This document shows, one piece after another, positions 28,370 to 37,729 of a stretch of DNA of 64,000 bases. Within the stretch, counting starts at the first letter, position 1. Every line of letters starts with the position of its first letter. The translations under genes and the position numbers were made by a program. The stretch is from Pseudomonas sp. NFIX28. Lineage in GTDB: Bacteria; Pseudomonadota; Gammaproteobacteria; Pseudomonadales; Pseudomonadaceae. The notes below the pieces were generated by a model that saw only the letters and a list, made by a program, of their open reading frames with translations, made no database searches and was not told the origin of the DNA. The stretch lies in contig NZ_FNPW01000005.1 of the NCBI RefSeq assembly GCF_900107395.1, positions 1-64,000 of the forward strand, written 5' to 3'.

Positions 28370-29262
28370 TGCATCCAGGGCGGAGGCGGTGGTTCCTCGG
28401 ACTTCGCCGCTGGTGCGTCGTCGGCCATGCGCATGGCCTGGCGTCGCTCCTCGTCCAGGCGCGCGGCCTCGATTTCCCGCAGCACGCCGCCGACGTCCGC
28501 CAGTTCCTCCGGGTCGTCGAACTCGCCGGTCAGGACGCTGCCCGGGTGCAGGGTGCCGGCTTCGTACAGCGCCCACATTTCCTTGGCGTAGCGGGTGCGC
28601 TTGAGCTCCGGGGCAAAACGCCCGAAGTAGGAGGCCATGTTGCCGACATCCCGCTCCAGCATGCTGAAGGCATGGTTGTTGCCCGCCGCATCCACCGCCT
28701 GGGGCAGGTCGATGATCACCGGGCCGTCGGGGGTCAGCAGCACGTTGAACTCGGACAGGTCACCGTGCACCAGGCCGGTACACAGCATCAGCACGATCTG
28801 GGAAATCAGGAACGCGTGATATTCGCGGGCCTGGTCCGGCTCCAGCACCACGTCGTTCAGGCGCGGCGCGGCATCGCCATATTCGTCCGCCACCAGTTCC
28901 ATCAGCAGCACGCCTTCGAGGAAGTCGAACGGCTTGGGCACCCGCACGCCGGCGTTGGCCAGGCGGAACAGGGCCGCCACTTCGGCGTTCTGCCAGGCGT
29001 CCTCGGTCTCCTTGCGCCCGAACTTGGACCCCTTGGCCATCGCGCGAGCCTGACGGCTGTTGCGTACCTTGCGGCCTTCCTGATACTCGGCCGCCTGACG
29101 AAAACTTCGTTTGTTCGCCTCCTTGTAAACCTTGGCGCAACGTAATTCGTTGCCGCAGCGCACCACATAAACAGCTGCTTCTTTACCACTCATGAGTGGG
29201 CGCAGCACCTCGTCGACCAGACCGTCCTCGATCAGGGGTTCAATGCGTTTTGGAGTCTTCAT
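28366..29262 (-). CDS. RIO1-like serine/threonine protein kinase
   Basis: A 298-aa atypical protein kinase of the bacterial RIO group. ATP-binding region SGKEAAVYVVRCG near residue 25, catalytic loop HGDLSEFNVLL near residue 166, and metal-binding IIDLPQA follow. A Pro-rich tail ends the protein. Archaeal and eukaryotic RIO kinases act in ribosome maturation; the bacterial targets are not known to me. Monocistronic. Confidence 0.88.
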   Translation of the reverse strand: MKTPKRIEPLIEDGLVDEVLRPLMSGKEAAVYVVRCGNELRCAKVYKEANKRSFRQAAEYQEGRKVRNSRQARAMAKGSKFGRKETEDAWQNAEVAALFRLANAGVRVPKPFDFLEGVLLMELVADEYGDAAPRLNDVVLEPDQAREYHAFLISQIVLMLCTGLVHGDLSEFNVLLTPDGPVIIDLPQAVDAAGNNHAFSMLERDVGNMASYFGRFAPELKRTRYAKEMWALYEAGTLHPGSVLTGEFDDPEELADVGGVLREIEAARLDEERRQAMRMADDAPAAKSEEPPPPPWMQ

Positions 29263-29540
29263 CAGCTTTTATCAGGGGTCCTTTATTACCAAACACGCGA
29301 ATGTCACTCGTTATACGGCAATCCTCGCACCACGGGGAGAGGTTACCGACCTGCGACAGTGCCCAATGCACTCAATGTGCCAGGTCAGCCCGCCATCCCG
29401 ACAAGCCCGACCGCCCCAGATCATAGCCGAGTGTTCGGCGGCTGTTGGTCGCCCAGGGCCAAGCCGTGTGTGACAAAAGCTGACACCGGCCTCGCGCTGG
29501 TGGCCGGCAATGGCGGCATTGGCGCGGCAACGCTCGGCCC
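29263..29540. other. 278-bp gene-free spacer
   Basis: No gene, REP element or convincing terminator is visible between the start of the RIO kinase gene and the end of the thiolase gene (both minus strand). It presumably holds the promoter of the kinase. Confidence 0.5.
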
Positions 29541-30818
29541 TCAGCGCTCGATAATCGCCGTCACGCCCTGCCCTCCGGCGGCGCAGATCGAAATCAGGCC
29601 GCGCCCCTGCCCCGCCGCCGCCAGCAGCTTCGCCAGGTTGGCGACAATGCGCCCGCCGGTGGCGGCGAACGGATGCCCGGCGGCCAGCGAGCTGCCTTTG
29701 ACATTCAGCCGGCTGCGGTCGATGGAGCCCAAGGGCGCGTCCAGCCCCAGGCGGCTCTTGCAGTAGTCCGCATCCTCCCAGGCCCTGAGCGTGCACAGCA
29801 CCTGCGCGGCGAAGGCCTCGTGGATTTCGTAGTAATCGAAGTCCTGCAGCGTCAGGCCGTTACGGGCCAGCAGGCGCGGCACGGCGTAGACCGGCGCCAT
29901 CAGCAGCCCTTCCGCGCCGTTGACGAAATCCACCGCCGCCGCTTCGCCGTCGCGCAGATAGGCGAGGACCGGCAAACCGCGCTCCTTCGCCCACGCCTCG
30001 CTGCCCAGCAGCACCAGCGACGCGCCATCGGTCAACGGCGTGGAGTTGCCCGCGGTCAGGGTGCCTTTGTCGCCGCGCTCGAACACCGGCTTCAGTGACT
30101 TGAGCTTTTCCAGGGTCAGGTCCGGGCGCAGGTTGTTGTCGCGGGTCAGGCCGAGGAAAGGGGTCATCAAATCGTCGTGCCAGCCCTGGGCATAGGCGGC
30201 GGCCATTTTCTGATGGCTCTCCAGCGCCAGCTGGTCCTGTTCGGTGCGGGGAATGTTCCAGGTTTGCGCCATCCGCTCGCAGTGCTGGCCCATGGACAAG
30301 CCGGTGCGCGGCTCGCCGTTACGCGGCAGTTCCGGCTTGAGATGCTGGGGGCGCAGCTGCAGGAAGCTCTTGAGCTTGTCGCCCAGGCTTTTGCCGCGAT
30401 TGGCCTGCAGCAGGATCTGGCGCAGCCCCTCGCCGACCCCGATCGGCGCGTCCGACGTGGTATCGACGCCGCCGGCGATGCCGCATTCGATCTGCCCCAG
30501 GGCGATCTTGTTGGCCACCAGCAACGCCGCTTCCAGGCCCGTGCCGCAGGCTTGCTGGATATCGTAGGCCGGGGTGGTCGGCGACAGCCGCGAGCCGAGC
30601 ACGCATTCGCGGGTCAGGTTGAAATCCCGCGAATGCTTGAGCACCGCGCCAGCGGCCACTTCGCCCATGCGCAGGCCGTGCAGGCGGTAGCGCTCGATCA
30701 GGCCTTCCAGGGCCGCGGTAAGCATGGCCTGGTTGCTCGCGGTGGCGTAAGGCCCGTTGGAACGGGCAAAGGGGATGCGGTTGCCGCCGATAATCGCAAC
30801 ACGACGCAGCTGAGTCAT
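29541..30818 (-). CDS. Acetyl-CoA C-acyltransferase (thiolase, FadI-like)
   Basis: A 425-aa thiolase. The nucleophilic cysteine lies in QACGTGLEAALL (about residue 90), and the C-terminal catalytic motifs are EIHEAFAAQVL and CAAGGQGVTAII. It cleaves 3-ketoacyl-CoA or condenses acyl-CoAs. ATG 30818 with GGGAG upstream is preferred over an ATG-like start at 30848. It is divergent from the long FabG and MaoC genes, a conserved trio in Pseudomonas (compare PA4785/PA4786) that could form a fatty-acyl cycle of its own. Confidence 0.88.
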   Translation of the reverse strand: MTQLRRVAIIGGNRIPFARSNGPYATASNQAMLTAALEGLIERYRLHGLRMGEVAAGAVLKHSRDFNLTRECVLGSRLSPTTPAYDIQQACGTGLEAALLVANKIALGQIECGIAGGVDTTSDAPIGVGEGLRQILLQANRGKSLGDKLKSFLQLRPQHLKPELPRNGEPRTGLSMGQHCERMAQTWNIPRTEQDQLALESHQKMAAAYAQGWHDDLMTPFLGLTRDNNLRPDLTLEKLKSLKPVFERGDKGTLTAGNSTPLTDGASLVLLGSEAWAKERGLPVLAYLRDGEAAAVDFVNGAEGLLMAPVYAVPRLLARNGLTLQDFDYYEIHEAFAAQVLCTLRAWEDADYCKSRLGLDAPLGSIDRSRLNVKGSSLAAGHPFAATGGRIVANLAKLLAAAGQGRGLISICAAGGQGVTAIIER

Positions 30819-30992
30819 GGAAAGCTCCCTATTCTGTGAGTGGCACAACCGACAAGCGTAGGTTCTGTACGCAAAGTCGCCGAACGGCGAGCGGGCCGTT
30901 GATTGGCAGAACCCCGCGCGGATTTCGTGGATCGAACGACCAAAGGCCCTTCGTGGTCCACACTTTGAACCTCAGTTCTTGGAGCATGTTCC

Positions 30993-32345
30993 ATGTCAGA
31001 TCGCTACGTAGACTTCGCCAACTCGTCCGTCGGCCATCGCCTGGTCGGGGCTCTTGGCTTGCCGTCGCCGGGACGTCTGGAACGCTGGCAGGCCGGCCGC
31101 ATGCGCCCGGTCGAGGGGGCGCTGCTGATCGGCGGCGGGGCGCTGACCGAGCAAATTGGCGCGATCGCCCCTCGGCTGACCGAAAGCATCTACAGCTACG
31201 GCACCGATCCGACCCTCGCCACGGCCTGGATTCCCGGCCACGGCCCGCGGATCAAGGCCGTGGTGTTCGACGCCAGCGACATCCTGCAGACCGGCCAGCT
31301 CAAGCAATTGCGCGAATTCTTCCAGCCGCTGATGAAAAACCTCGAGCCCAGCGCGCACCTGGTGATTCTCGGCCGTGCCCCGGAAACCCTCAGCGATCCG
31401 TTCGCCGCCAGCGCCCAGCGCGCCCTGGAGGGTTTCAGCCGTTCGCTGGCCAAGGAGCTGCGCGGCGGCGCCACCCTGCAATTGCTTTATGTCGGCGAGG
31501 GTGCCGAAAGCCAGCTGGAAGGCGCGCTGCGCTTCTTCCTCTCGCCGAAAAGCGCCTACATCTCCGGCCAGGCGATCCGCCTGACCCCCTGCGCGACCCA
31601 GGTCCAGGACTGGACCCGGCCGCTGGCCGGCGCGCGGGCCCTGGTCACCGGTGCGGCGCGTGGCATCGGCGCGGCGATCGCCGAGACCCTGGCCCGCGAT
31701 GGCGCCCAGGTGGTGCTGCTGGACGTGCCCGCCGCCAAGACCGATCTCGAAGCCCTGGCCGCGCGCCTGGGCGGCCACGCGATCAGCCTGGATATCTGCG
31801 CTGAAGACGCCCCGACCCGGCTGGTCGAACAGTTGCCGGACGGCATCGATATCGTGGTGCACAACGCCGGCATCACCCGCGACAAGACCCTGGCCAATAT
31901 GACCCCGGAATTCTGGGACGCGGTGCTGGCGGTCAACCTCGAAGCCCCGCAGGTGCTGACCAAGGCGCTGCTCGACAGCGGCGCCCTGCACGACAACGGC
32001 CGGGTGATCCTGCTGGCGTCCATCAGCGGTATCGCCGGCAATCGCGGGCAGACCAACTATGCCGCGAGCAAGGCCGGGCTGATCGGCCTGGCCCAGTCCT
32101 GGGCGCCGCTGTTGCAGGAGCGCGGCATCACCATCAACGCCGTGGCCCCGGGTTTTATCGAAACCCAGATGACCGCGCACATTCCGTTCGCCCTGCGCGA
32201 GGCCGGGAGGCGCATGAGTTCGCTGGGGCAAGGCGGGTTGCCGCAGGACGTCGCCGAAGCCGTGGCCTGGCTCGGCCAGCCGGGTAGCGGCGCGGTCACC
32301 GGGCAGGCGCTGCGTGTCTGTGGGCAAAGCGTACTGGGAGCGTGA
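30993..32345 (+). CDS. High-molecular-weight 3-oxoacyl reductase (FabG4-like)
   Basis: A 450-aa SDR with a long N-terminal extension of about 210 residues, as in FabG4-type reductases. The extension looks like a degenerate nucleotide-binding domain. The C-terminal SDR has GAARGIGAAI (about residue 218), NAGIT and the catalytic YAASKAG (about 354). GGAG precedes ATG 30993. It reduces 3-oxoacyl-CoA or -ACP, between the thiolase and the MaoC hydratase steps. Overlaps the next gene's alternative GTG start. Confidence 0.9.
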   Translation: MSDRYVDFANSSVGHRLVGALGLPSPGRLERWQAGRMRPVEGALLIGGGALTEQIGAIAPRLTESIYSYGTDPTLATAWIPGHGPRIKAVVFDASDILQTGQLKQLREFFQPLMKNLEPSAHLVILGRAPETLSDPFAASAQRALEGFSRSLAKELRGGATLQLLYVGEGAESQLEGALRFFLSPKSAYISGQAIRLTPCATQVQDWTRPLAGARALVTGAARGIGAAIAETLARDGAQVVLLDVPAAKTDLEALAARLGGHAISLDICAEDAPTRLVEQLPDGIDIVVHNAGITRDKTLANMTPEFWDAVLAVNLEAPQVLTKALLDSGALHDNGRVILLASISGIAGNRGQTNYAASKAGLIGLAQSWAPLLQERGITINAVAPGFIETQMTAHIPFALREAGRRMSSLGQGGLPQDVAEAVAWLGQPGSGAVTGQALRVCGQSVLGA

Positions 32346-32347
32346 AT

Positions 32348-33202
32348 ATGAGCCGGCAATGGCATCAGCTGGATACTCCGCCGAACCTGCCCGAGCTGTA
32401 CTGGAAGGCAGCAACCCGCCGCAGGATCACCGGCACCGAGCTGCCAGAAGATGGCCTGCGCCATCAGGTGAGCGTGCAACCGGCAAGGCTTGCGGCCTAT
32501 CGCCAGGTCTGCGGCTTTAGCGACAACGGCCTGCTGCCGCCGACCTATCCGCATGTGCTGGCGTTCGCCTTGCAGATGCAATTGCTCACCGCCCGGGATT
32601 TTCCCTTCCCGCTGCTGGGGCTGATCCACCTGGCTAACCGCATTCGCGTGCTGCGGCCCATGGGCGGGGTCCGCGACTTGAGTATCGGGGTGCGGGTGGA
32701 CAACTTGCAGCCCCACGCCAAAGGCGCGGTTTTCGACCTCTTGACCCAGGTCGACGACGCCCTGGGGCCACTGTGGGAAGCGCACAGCCAGATGCTCTGT
32801 CGAGGCGTGAAATTGCCGGGCGAAGCACCGCCCGAAGACATTGCGCCCCAGGTCAGCCTCGGCGAGCTGACACGCTGGCAAGCCCCCGCCGATATCGGCC
32901 GACGCTACGCCCGGGTCTCCGGCGACTACAACCCGATCCACCTGAGCGCTATCAGCGCCCGGATGTTCGGCTTCCCCCAGGCCATCGCCCACGGCATGTG
33001 GAACAAGGCGCGGACCCTGGCGGCATTGAGCGAACATTTGCCGGCGTCCAATATTGAGATCGCCGTGGACTTCCGCAAGCCGGTGCGCCTGCCCAGCGAG
33101 GTGTGCCTGCTGGCAAGCGCCGCGGGCTCGCACGGCGACCTGCGCCTGATGGGCGCCGGCGACCTGGAGCATATGAGCGGGCATTGGCAGCCGCTGGGCT
33201 GA
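32348..33202 (+). CDS. MaoC-type (R)-enoyl-CoA hydratase/dehydratase
   Basis: A 284-aa double-hotdog-type protein. The hydratase motif is visible in the C-terminal half as YARVSGDYNPIHLSAISARMFGFPQAIAHGMW (key residues D and H of the GDYNPIH block). ATG 32348 has GGGAG 8 bp upstream; a GTG at 32342 overlaps the fabG stop and is the alternative. It would hydrate or dehydrate acyl chains between the FabG and thiolase steps. Confidence 0.88.
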   Translation: MSRQWHQLDTPPNLPELYWKAATRRRITGTELPEDGLRHQVSVQPARLAAYRQVCGFSDNGLLPPTYPHVLAFALQMQLLTARDFPFPLLGLIHLANRIRVLRPMGGVRDLSIGVRVDNLQPHAKGAVFDLLTQVDDALGPLWEAHSQMLCRGVKLPGEAPPEDIAPQVSLGELTRWQAPADIGRRYARVSGDYNPIHLSAISARMFGFPQAIAHGMWNKARTLAALSEHLPASNIEIAVDFRKPVRLPSEVCLLASAAGSHGDLRLMGAGDLEHMSGHWQPLG

Positions 33203-33209
33203 GCTGGCC

Positions 33210-33659
33210 TCAACCGCGACGAATCAGGAATACCCCCGCCAGGATCAGCACCAGCCCGGCGATCTTGCCGAGGCTGATCGGCGCCTCGCGAAACCCCGCC
33301 CAGCCGAAATGGTCCAGCGCCAGGGCCATGCCCAACTGCCCGGCCAGCACCAATGCCATGAACAGCATGGCGCCGATGCGCGGCCCGGCGAAGGCCGCGG
33401 TGGCGATGAAAAACGCCCCCAGCAGGCCGCCGCACCAATGCCACCAGGTCAGGCTTTTCAGGGCATTCAGGCCCGGCACTTCGCGCTGCATGGTGGCCAG
33501 GATCAGCAAGGCCAGCGTCCCGACAAAAAACGAAATCAGCGCCGCGGCCAGCACGCTGGAAACCTGCTTGGCCAATTGGCCGTTGATTCCCGCTTGCAAG
33601 GGTAAAAAAGCGCCGGCAATAACCGGCAGGCAAAGCAGCCACCAGACAGGGGCAGGCAT
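33210..33659 (-). CDS. YdcZ-type DMT membrane transporter
   Basis: A 149-aa, five-TM protein of the DMT superfamily (DUF606/YdcZ group). Typical features are the N-terminal AGAFLPLQAGINGQLAK and the internal WWHWCGGLLGAFF. Members are half-size transporters, probably dimers, of mostly unknown substrate. It ends 7 bp from the convergent MaoC gene. Confidence 0.85.
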   Translation of the reverse strand: MPAPVWWLLCLPVIAGAFLPLQAGINGQLAKQVSSVLAAALISFFVGTLALLILATMQREVPGLNALKSLTWWHWCGGLLGAFFIATAAFAGPRIGAMLFMALVLAGQLGMALALDHFGWAGFREAPISLGKIAGLVLILAGVFLIRRG

Positions 33660-33724
33660 AAAAGTTCTCCAGCAATAAAAGGTTGTGGATTATAAGCCAC
33701 GTTGACGCCAAATCCGTGACGCGC

Positions 33725-33752
33725 TTGAAGAACCATTAATTGTGTATATATA
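33725..33752 (+). promoter_or_regulatory. Possible sigma-70 promoter in the 360-bp gap before the lipoprotein
   Basis: TTGAAG (33725-33730), 16 bp, TATATA (33747-33752) within the gene-free AT-rich stretch 33660-34019, which is the only long upstream region for the collagen-like lipoprotein. The remaining sequence of the gap shows no other recognisable element. Weak on its own. Confidence 0.3.
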
Positions 33753-34019
33753 ACTTTCGATTTAAATCTCTTTGCAGCCCACCAACAAAAAACATAACCC
33801 ATTGTTTTTACATTACATATGACGCCATTCCGGGCTTTAACCCAGTTCCTGCGCAGGGGCAAAAACAGCCGATATACAAGTTGTTAATACCAAGTTGAGA
33901 ATGGTCGAAAAAAGCGCCTGGGCCTCTTATAGCGACAACGGTCGAGAACATCTCCAGCAGTAGAACTGGGGAGTTATCGGAAACAACAAAACGTTGTACA
34001 GGTGCAAGGAATCTTTCCC

Positions 34020-35612
34020 ATGAAAACTCAAGTCTGGTTGAAAACAAGCACAGCATTGGCGCTGATCCTGGCCCTCGGCCTGACCGGTTGCAGCAGCGGC
34101 GGTGGCGGCCACAAGAGCAGCTCCGCCAGCTCCTCGCCGGACAGCGCGGCCGGCACCGATAGCGGCACAGGCGGGTCCGGCGACGGCTCGGGCGGAACCG
34201 GTGACGGCACCGCAGGCACAGGCGGGACCGGCGGCACTGATGGCACCGGCGGGACCAATGGCGGCACCGCGGGAACCGGTGGCACTGGCGGTACCGGAGG
34301 CACGGGCGGCGGTACCGGTGGTGGCGGCACCGATCCCACCAACCCAACCAATCCGACCGACCCGACGACACCGACCACCACCCCGCTGGTGACCTCGACC
34401 CTGGTGTCCGACCTCGGCACCACCATCAGCGGCGTCGGCGATGGCGTCAGCGGCCTCAGCACCGCGCTGGCTCCACTTCCGGTGGTCGGCGGCGTACTGC
34501 AAAGCGCGGTGAACACCACCGGCAATGTGGTCGATACCGTAGGCGATGGCCTGACCGGCGGCCTCGGCCAGTTGGGCAGCGATCCACAAGCCTTGAGCAA
34601 GACCACGGCCATAGTCGGCAACGTGGTGTCGGACGTCGGCGATGGCGTCTCGGACATCAGCGGCAAACTGGTCGTCGGCACCAGCAGCATTCCCCTGGTG
34701 GGTGGCGTGGTCACCAAAGTGGCCCCGGTACTCGATGGCGTCGGCGACAAGGTCACCATGCTTGGCGACACCCTCACCACCGTGACCAGCAGCGGCACCC
34801 TGGGCACAGTGACGGACAAGGTGGGCAACAACCTGCTGGTACCGGTGGTCACCCTGGCAGAAGGCTTGACCGGCCAGGTGCTCAGCTCCACAGGCCTGAG
34901 CACTCCGGTCGGCGGCCTGATCGACAAGGTGGCAACGACCGTCGACGGCCTGGGCGACAGCGTCACCGCCGCAGGCAGTGGCAACACGCTGACCAATACC
35001 CTGGGCGGCACCCTGAACAATGTCGCCACCACCATTGACAATACCGGCAGCCTGACGACCGCGCCGAGCACCGGAGGGGGCACCATTGGCGGCACCGGCC
35101 TGCTGGAAACCGTCGGCGGTGCAGTGGTCAACCTGGGTACCGGCTTGGACACCGGCAGCACCAGCACCCTGATCAGCGCCACGGGGGTCAGCACCGCTTC
35201 GGTCGGCAACGTCGTCGCCTCGGTGGGTGGCGCCCTGGGCGGCACGGGTGTGGCCAATGTCGGCACCACGGCGCCGCTGGCCGATGTCGGCGCCACGGTC
35301 GGCGCAGTGTTGAACCCTATCACCACGACCGTCACCGGCATCACCCAACAAGTAGGCACCACGACTGGCACCGGCACCCCCATCGCCGGGCTGATCACCC
35401 AGGTCGGCGGTGCCGTCAGCAGCGCGGGCACCACCATCACGGCCAGCGCCCCGAGCCCGATAGTGACTGCCGTGGGCCAGACCGTGAACACCCTGGGGGC
35501 TACGGTGACTTCGGTCGGCACCCTGGTCGACGGAGGCACCACCAGCGGCACCACCGGCGGCCTCACCGGTGTGCTCGGCGGGCTGACCGGAACCTTGAGC
35601 GGCACTCCATAA
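34020..35612 (+). CDS. Collagen-like Gly-rich lipoprotein, putative TpsB cargo
   Basis: A 530-aa protein. Residues 1-24 are a lipoprotein signal with lipobox LTGC (Cys24). Residues about 44-105 are a low-complexity tract with Gly roughly every third position (GTGGTGGTD-like), then a PTNPTNPTDPTTPT linker. From about 120 to the end it is built of diverged repeats rich in Gly, Val, Thr and Leu, such as VGDGVS, VGDGLTGGL, VGDKVTML, LGDSVTAAG and VGGAVVNLG. AAGGAA precedes ATG 34020. There is no TPS (haemagglutinin) domain, yet an FhaC/ShlB-type translocator follows. Probably a surface or matrix protein; role unknown. Confidence 0.8.
   Translation: MKTQVWLKTSTALALILALGLTGCSSGGGGHKSSSASSSPDSAAGTDSGTGGSGDGSGGTGDGTAGTGGTGGTDGTGGTNGGTAGTGGTGGTGGTGGGTGGGGTDPTNPTNPTDPTTPTTTPLVTSTLVSDLGTTISGVGDGVSGLSTALAPLPVVGGVLQSAVNTTGNVVDTVGDGLTGGLGQLGSDPQALSKTTAIVGNVVSDVGDGVSDISGKLVVGTSSIPLVGGVVTKVAPVLDGVGDKVTMLGDTLTTVTSSGTLGTVTDKVGNNLLVPVVTLAEGLTGQVLSSTGLSTPVGGLIDKVATTVDGLGDSVTAAGSGNTLTNTLGGTLNNVATTIDNTGSLTTAPSTGGGTIGGTGLLETVGGAVVNLGTGLDTGSTSTLISATGVSTASVGNVVASVGGALGGTGVANVGTTAPLADVGATVGAVLNPITTTVTGITQQVGTTTGTGTPIAGLITQVGGAVSSAGTTITASAPSPIVTAVGQTVNTLGATVTSVGTLVDGGTTSGTTGGLTGVLGGLTGTLSGTP
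34160..34335 (+). repeat. Gly-Thr codon repeat tract inside the lipoprotein gene
   Basis: An imperfect short-period repeat of GGC/ACC/GGx codons (runs such as GGCACTGGCGGTACC) encodes the collagen-like tract. Repeats are mostly multiples of three bases, so length changes would keep the frame. Confidence 0.75.
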
Positions 35613-35668
35613 GCGTTTTGCACCTGGCCGATTCGACGGCCCTACCTACAGCGCCTACGCTTGGTTGG

Positions 35669-35705
35669 AGACGAGGGATTCGATTGAGTCTCTCGTCTTT
35701 TTCTT
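35669..35705 (+). terminator. Terminator after the lipoprotein gene
   Basis: Stem AGACGAGGGA/TCTCTCGTCT (35669-35678 and 35689-35698, one G-T pair) followed by TTTTTCTT. It implies that the lipoprotein and the translocator can be transcribed separately or with partial readthrough. Confidence 0.82.
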
Positions 35706-35810
35706 GCCTGGAGCATAACGGTTGCAGTCCTTGATCAAGGCCAAGACCCTGACAAGCGCCGTCGACTGAAGTACCTCTCGCGTTGCTGCGACTTGACCAT
35801 GGAGTGTCCT

Positions 35811-37481
35811 ATGCGCGCTTTGGCTCCCCTGCTGTTAGTCTCGCTTTGCTCATACGCCCACGCCGAAAATCTTCCCAGCTTCCTCAATAGCAACGAAACC
35901 ATCCGCAACCTGCCGGTCCCCAACCTGCCGGCCGACGCCTATCGCCCCACGACCCCGGCGCCCAAGCTGGCGGAGCCCACCGCGGCGCAGGCCCAGCCCC
36001 TGATGATGGGCACCACCGTCAACGTCAGCACCGTGCAGATCGAAGGCGGCACCCTCTACCCACTGAACGAACTGGCGGAGATCTACAAGCCGCTGATCGG
36101 CCATGAAACCACCCTCGGGCAACTGATCGAGGCAACCCGGGAAATCACCCGCCGCTACCAGCAGGACGGCTACCTGTTGTCCTATGCGTTCCTGCCGCAA
36201 CAGAGCTTCGAGCACGGCATCGTGCGCGTGGTCCTGGTGGAGGGCTACATCAAGGGCTACCAACTGCAGGGCGATATCGGCCCGGTCTCGGCCTATCTCG
36301 AAAAGCTGGTGGCAAAGCTCAAGGCCGAACGGCCGCTGACCCGCAAGACCTTCGAGCACTACACCACCTTGATGAGCCGCATTCCCGGCGTCACCCTGCA
36401 AGCCCAGGTACCGCCGCCGGGAACCACCGACGGCGCGGCCTACCTGATTGCTCAGGCCAGCCGCAAACCCTTCACCAGCAGCCTCAGCGCCACCGAAGAC
36501 AATCGCAATGGCCTGCAAGCCCTGCTGGCGGCAAGCAGCAACTCGCAGACTTCCATGGGCGAGCAGGTAACGGTCAGCGGCCTGTTCCCGCCGGGGGACG
36601 ATCACGAGCATTACTACCGCCTGGACTACAACCAGTTCGTCAATGACGAAGGCACCCAACTGAGCCTCTACGGCACGCGCTACCGCTCCGACCCGGGAAG
36701 CAATGTGCAGCTCGACAACGGCATCGAGCTCAAGCCCCACCGGGAAAACGACCGCTACTCCATTGGCTTGAGCCACCCGGTCATCGCCGCGCCCAACGAG
36801 CTGCTGATCCTGGGTTCGCGCCTGTATGCGGTGAACGACAAGACGCGCTATCAGGTGGTGGGTTATCCACAGAGCATCGAGCTGAAAACCAATGTCCGCG
36901 CCCTGGCCTTCGAGGGCGACTGGCGCAAGGCCAATGCGCGGCAGTTGCGGATCCTCAGTGCCGGGGTCTACCAGGGTCTGGACGCCATGGGCGCGAAAAC
37001 CAACGACAACCTCTACGACCTGGACTTCTTCCGCCTGCGCTTGTCCGGCGTGCAGAGCGACAAGTTCTTCGACAACTGGCAAGGGGTGCTCTCGGCCGCC
37101 CTGTACTGGAGCCGCGACAACCTGCCCGATAGCGAGCGCGCGGTGTTCGGCGGGCAGAACTTCGGCCGCGGCTACCCCGACGACCAGGCGTCCGGCGACA
37201 AGGGTTGGGGGGTGGCCTACGAGGTGAACTACAGCTTCAATCGCGAAAGCCGCTGGTTGCGAATCCTCCAGCCATACGTGGTGCTGGACCGCTCGCGGAC
37301 CTGGTTCAACGAACTGCCGGTCAAGGACAACGACCTGTCATCGGCCGCCGTCGGCCTGCGCTTCGGCGACGCCAAGTACTACAACATCTCCCTCGAGGCG
37401 GCCAAGCCGATGTCCGATGAAGCCCTGGACACTTACAACCGGCGCCCGCGCTACACCCTGAGCTTCAGCTACCAGTTGTAA
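35811..37481 (+). CDS. FhaC/ShlB-family two-partner secretion translocator
   Basis: A 556-aa outer-membrane protein of the TpsB branch of Omp85. Signal peptide residues 1-18 (ending SYAHA/EN), a Pro-rich linker, POTRA domains about residues 65-210 (VSTVQIEGGTLYPLNEL..., then VRVVLVEGYIKGY), and a C-terminal 16-strand-type barrel with the conserved GRGYPDDQ-like motif 6 (about residue 452). It ends YTLSFSYQL. GGAG precedes ATG 35811. TpsB proteins export a single partner across the outer membrane; the only candidate here is the upstream lipoprotein. Confidence 0.9.
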   Translation: MRALAPLLLVSLCSYAHAENLPSFLNSNETIRNLPVPNLPADAYRPTTPAPKLAEPTAAQAQPLMMGTTVNVSTVQIEGGTLYPLNELAEIYKPLIGHETTLGQLIEATREITRRYQQDGYLLSYAFLPQQSFEHGIVRVVLVEGYIKGYQLQGDIGPVSAYLEKLVAKLKAERPLTRKTFEHYTTLMSRIPGVTLQAQVPPPGTTDGAAYLIAQASRKPFTSSLSATEDNRNGLQALLAASSNSQTSMGEQVTVSGLFPPGDDHEHYYRLDYNQFVNDEGTQLSLYGTRYRSDPGSNVQLDNGIELKPHRENDRYSIGLSHPVIAAPNELLILGSRLYAVNDKTRYQVVGYPQSIELKTNVRALAFEGDWRKANARQLRILSAGVYQGLDAMGAKTNDNLYDLDFFRLRLSGVQSDKFFDNWQGVLSAALYWSRDNLPDSERAVFGGQNFGRGYPDDQASGDKGWGVAYEVNYSFNRESRWLRILQPYVVLDRSRTWFNELPVKDNDLSSAAVGLRFGDAKYYNISLEAAKPMSDEALDTYNRRPRYTLSFSYQL

Positions 37482-37503
37482 GCCTCCCCACAAAACAGGC
37501 ACA

Positions 37504-37537
37504 ACAAAACGACCCGCTCGCAGGCGGGTCGTTTTGT
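37504..37537 (+). terminator. Terminator after the translocator gene
   Basis: A perfect 14-bp stem (37504-37517 with 37524-37537) ending in GTTTTGT, with AAAA/TTTT inside the arms, 22 bp after the TpsB stop codon. It closes this transcription unit and precedes the hcp islet. Confidence 0.9.
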
Positions 37538-37729
37538 CCGAGCAACAATCAGAATAAACCCGGACGCTCTGGTTTCTCGACCTGCCCATAGACTTACCAG
37601 GCCAGATTCTTCACAGAGCCTCTGTCGGATTCAAGTTCGAATATTTCGTATAGATTTCAGAAATGCCTTACAACACACCTGCTCCGCCCTGCAATAGGAT
37701 TGTTCGGCTGACTAAAAGGAGTGTCACGC

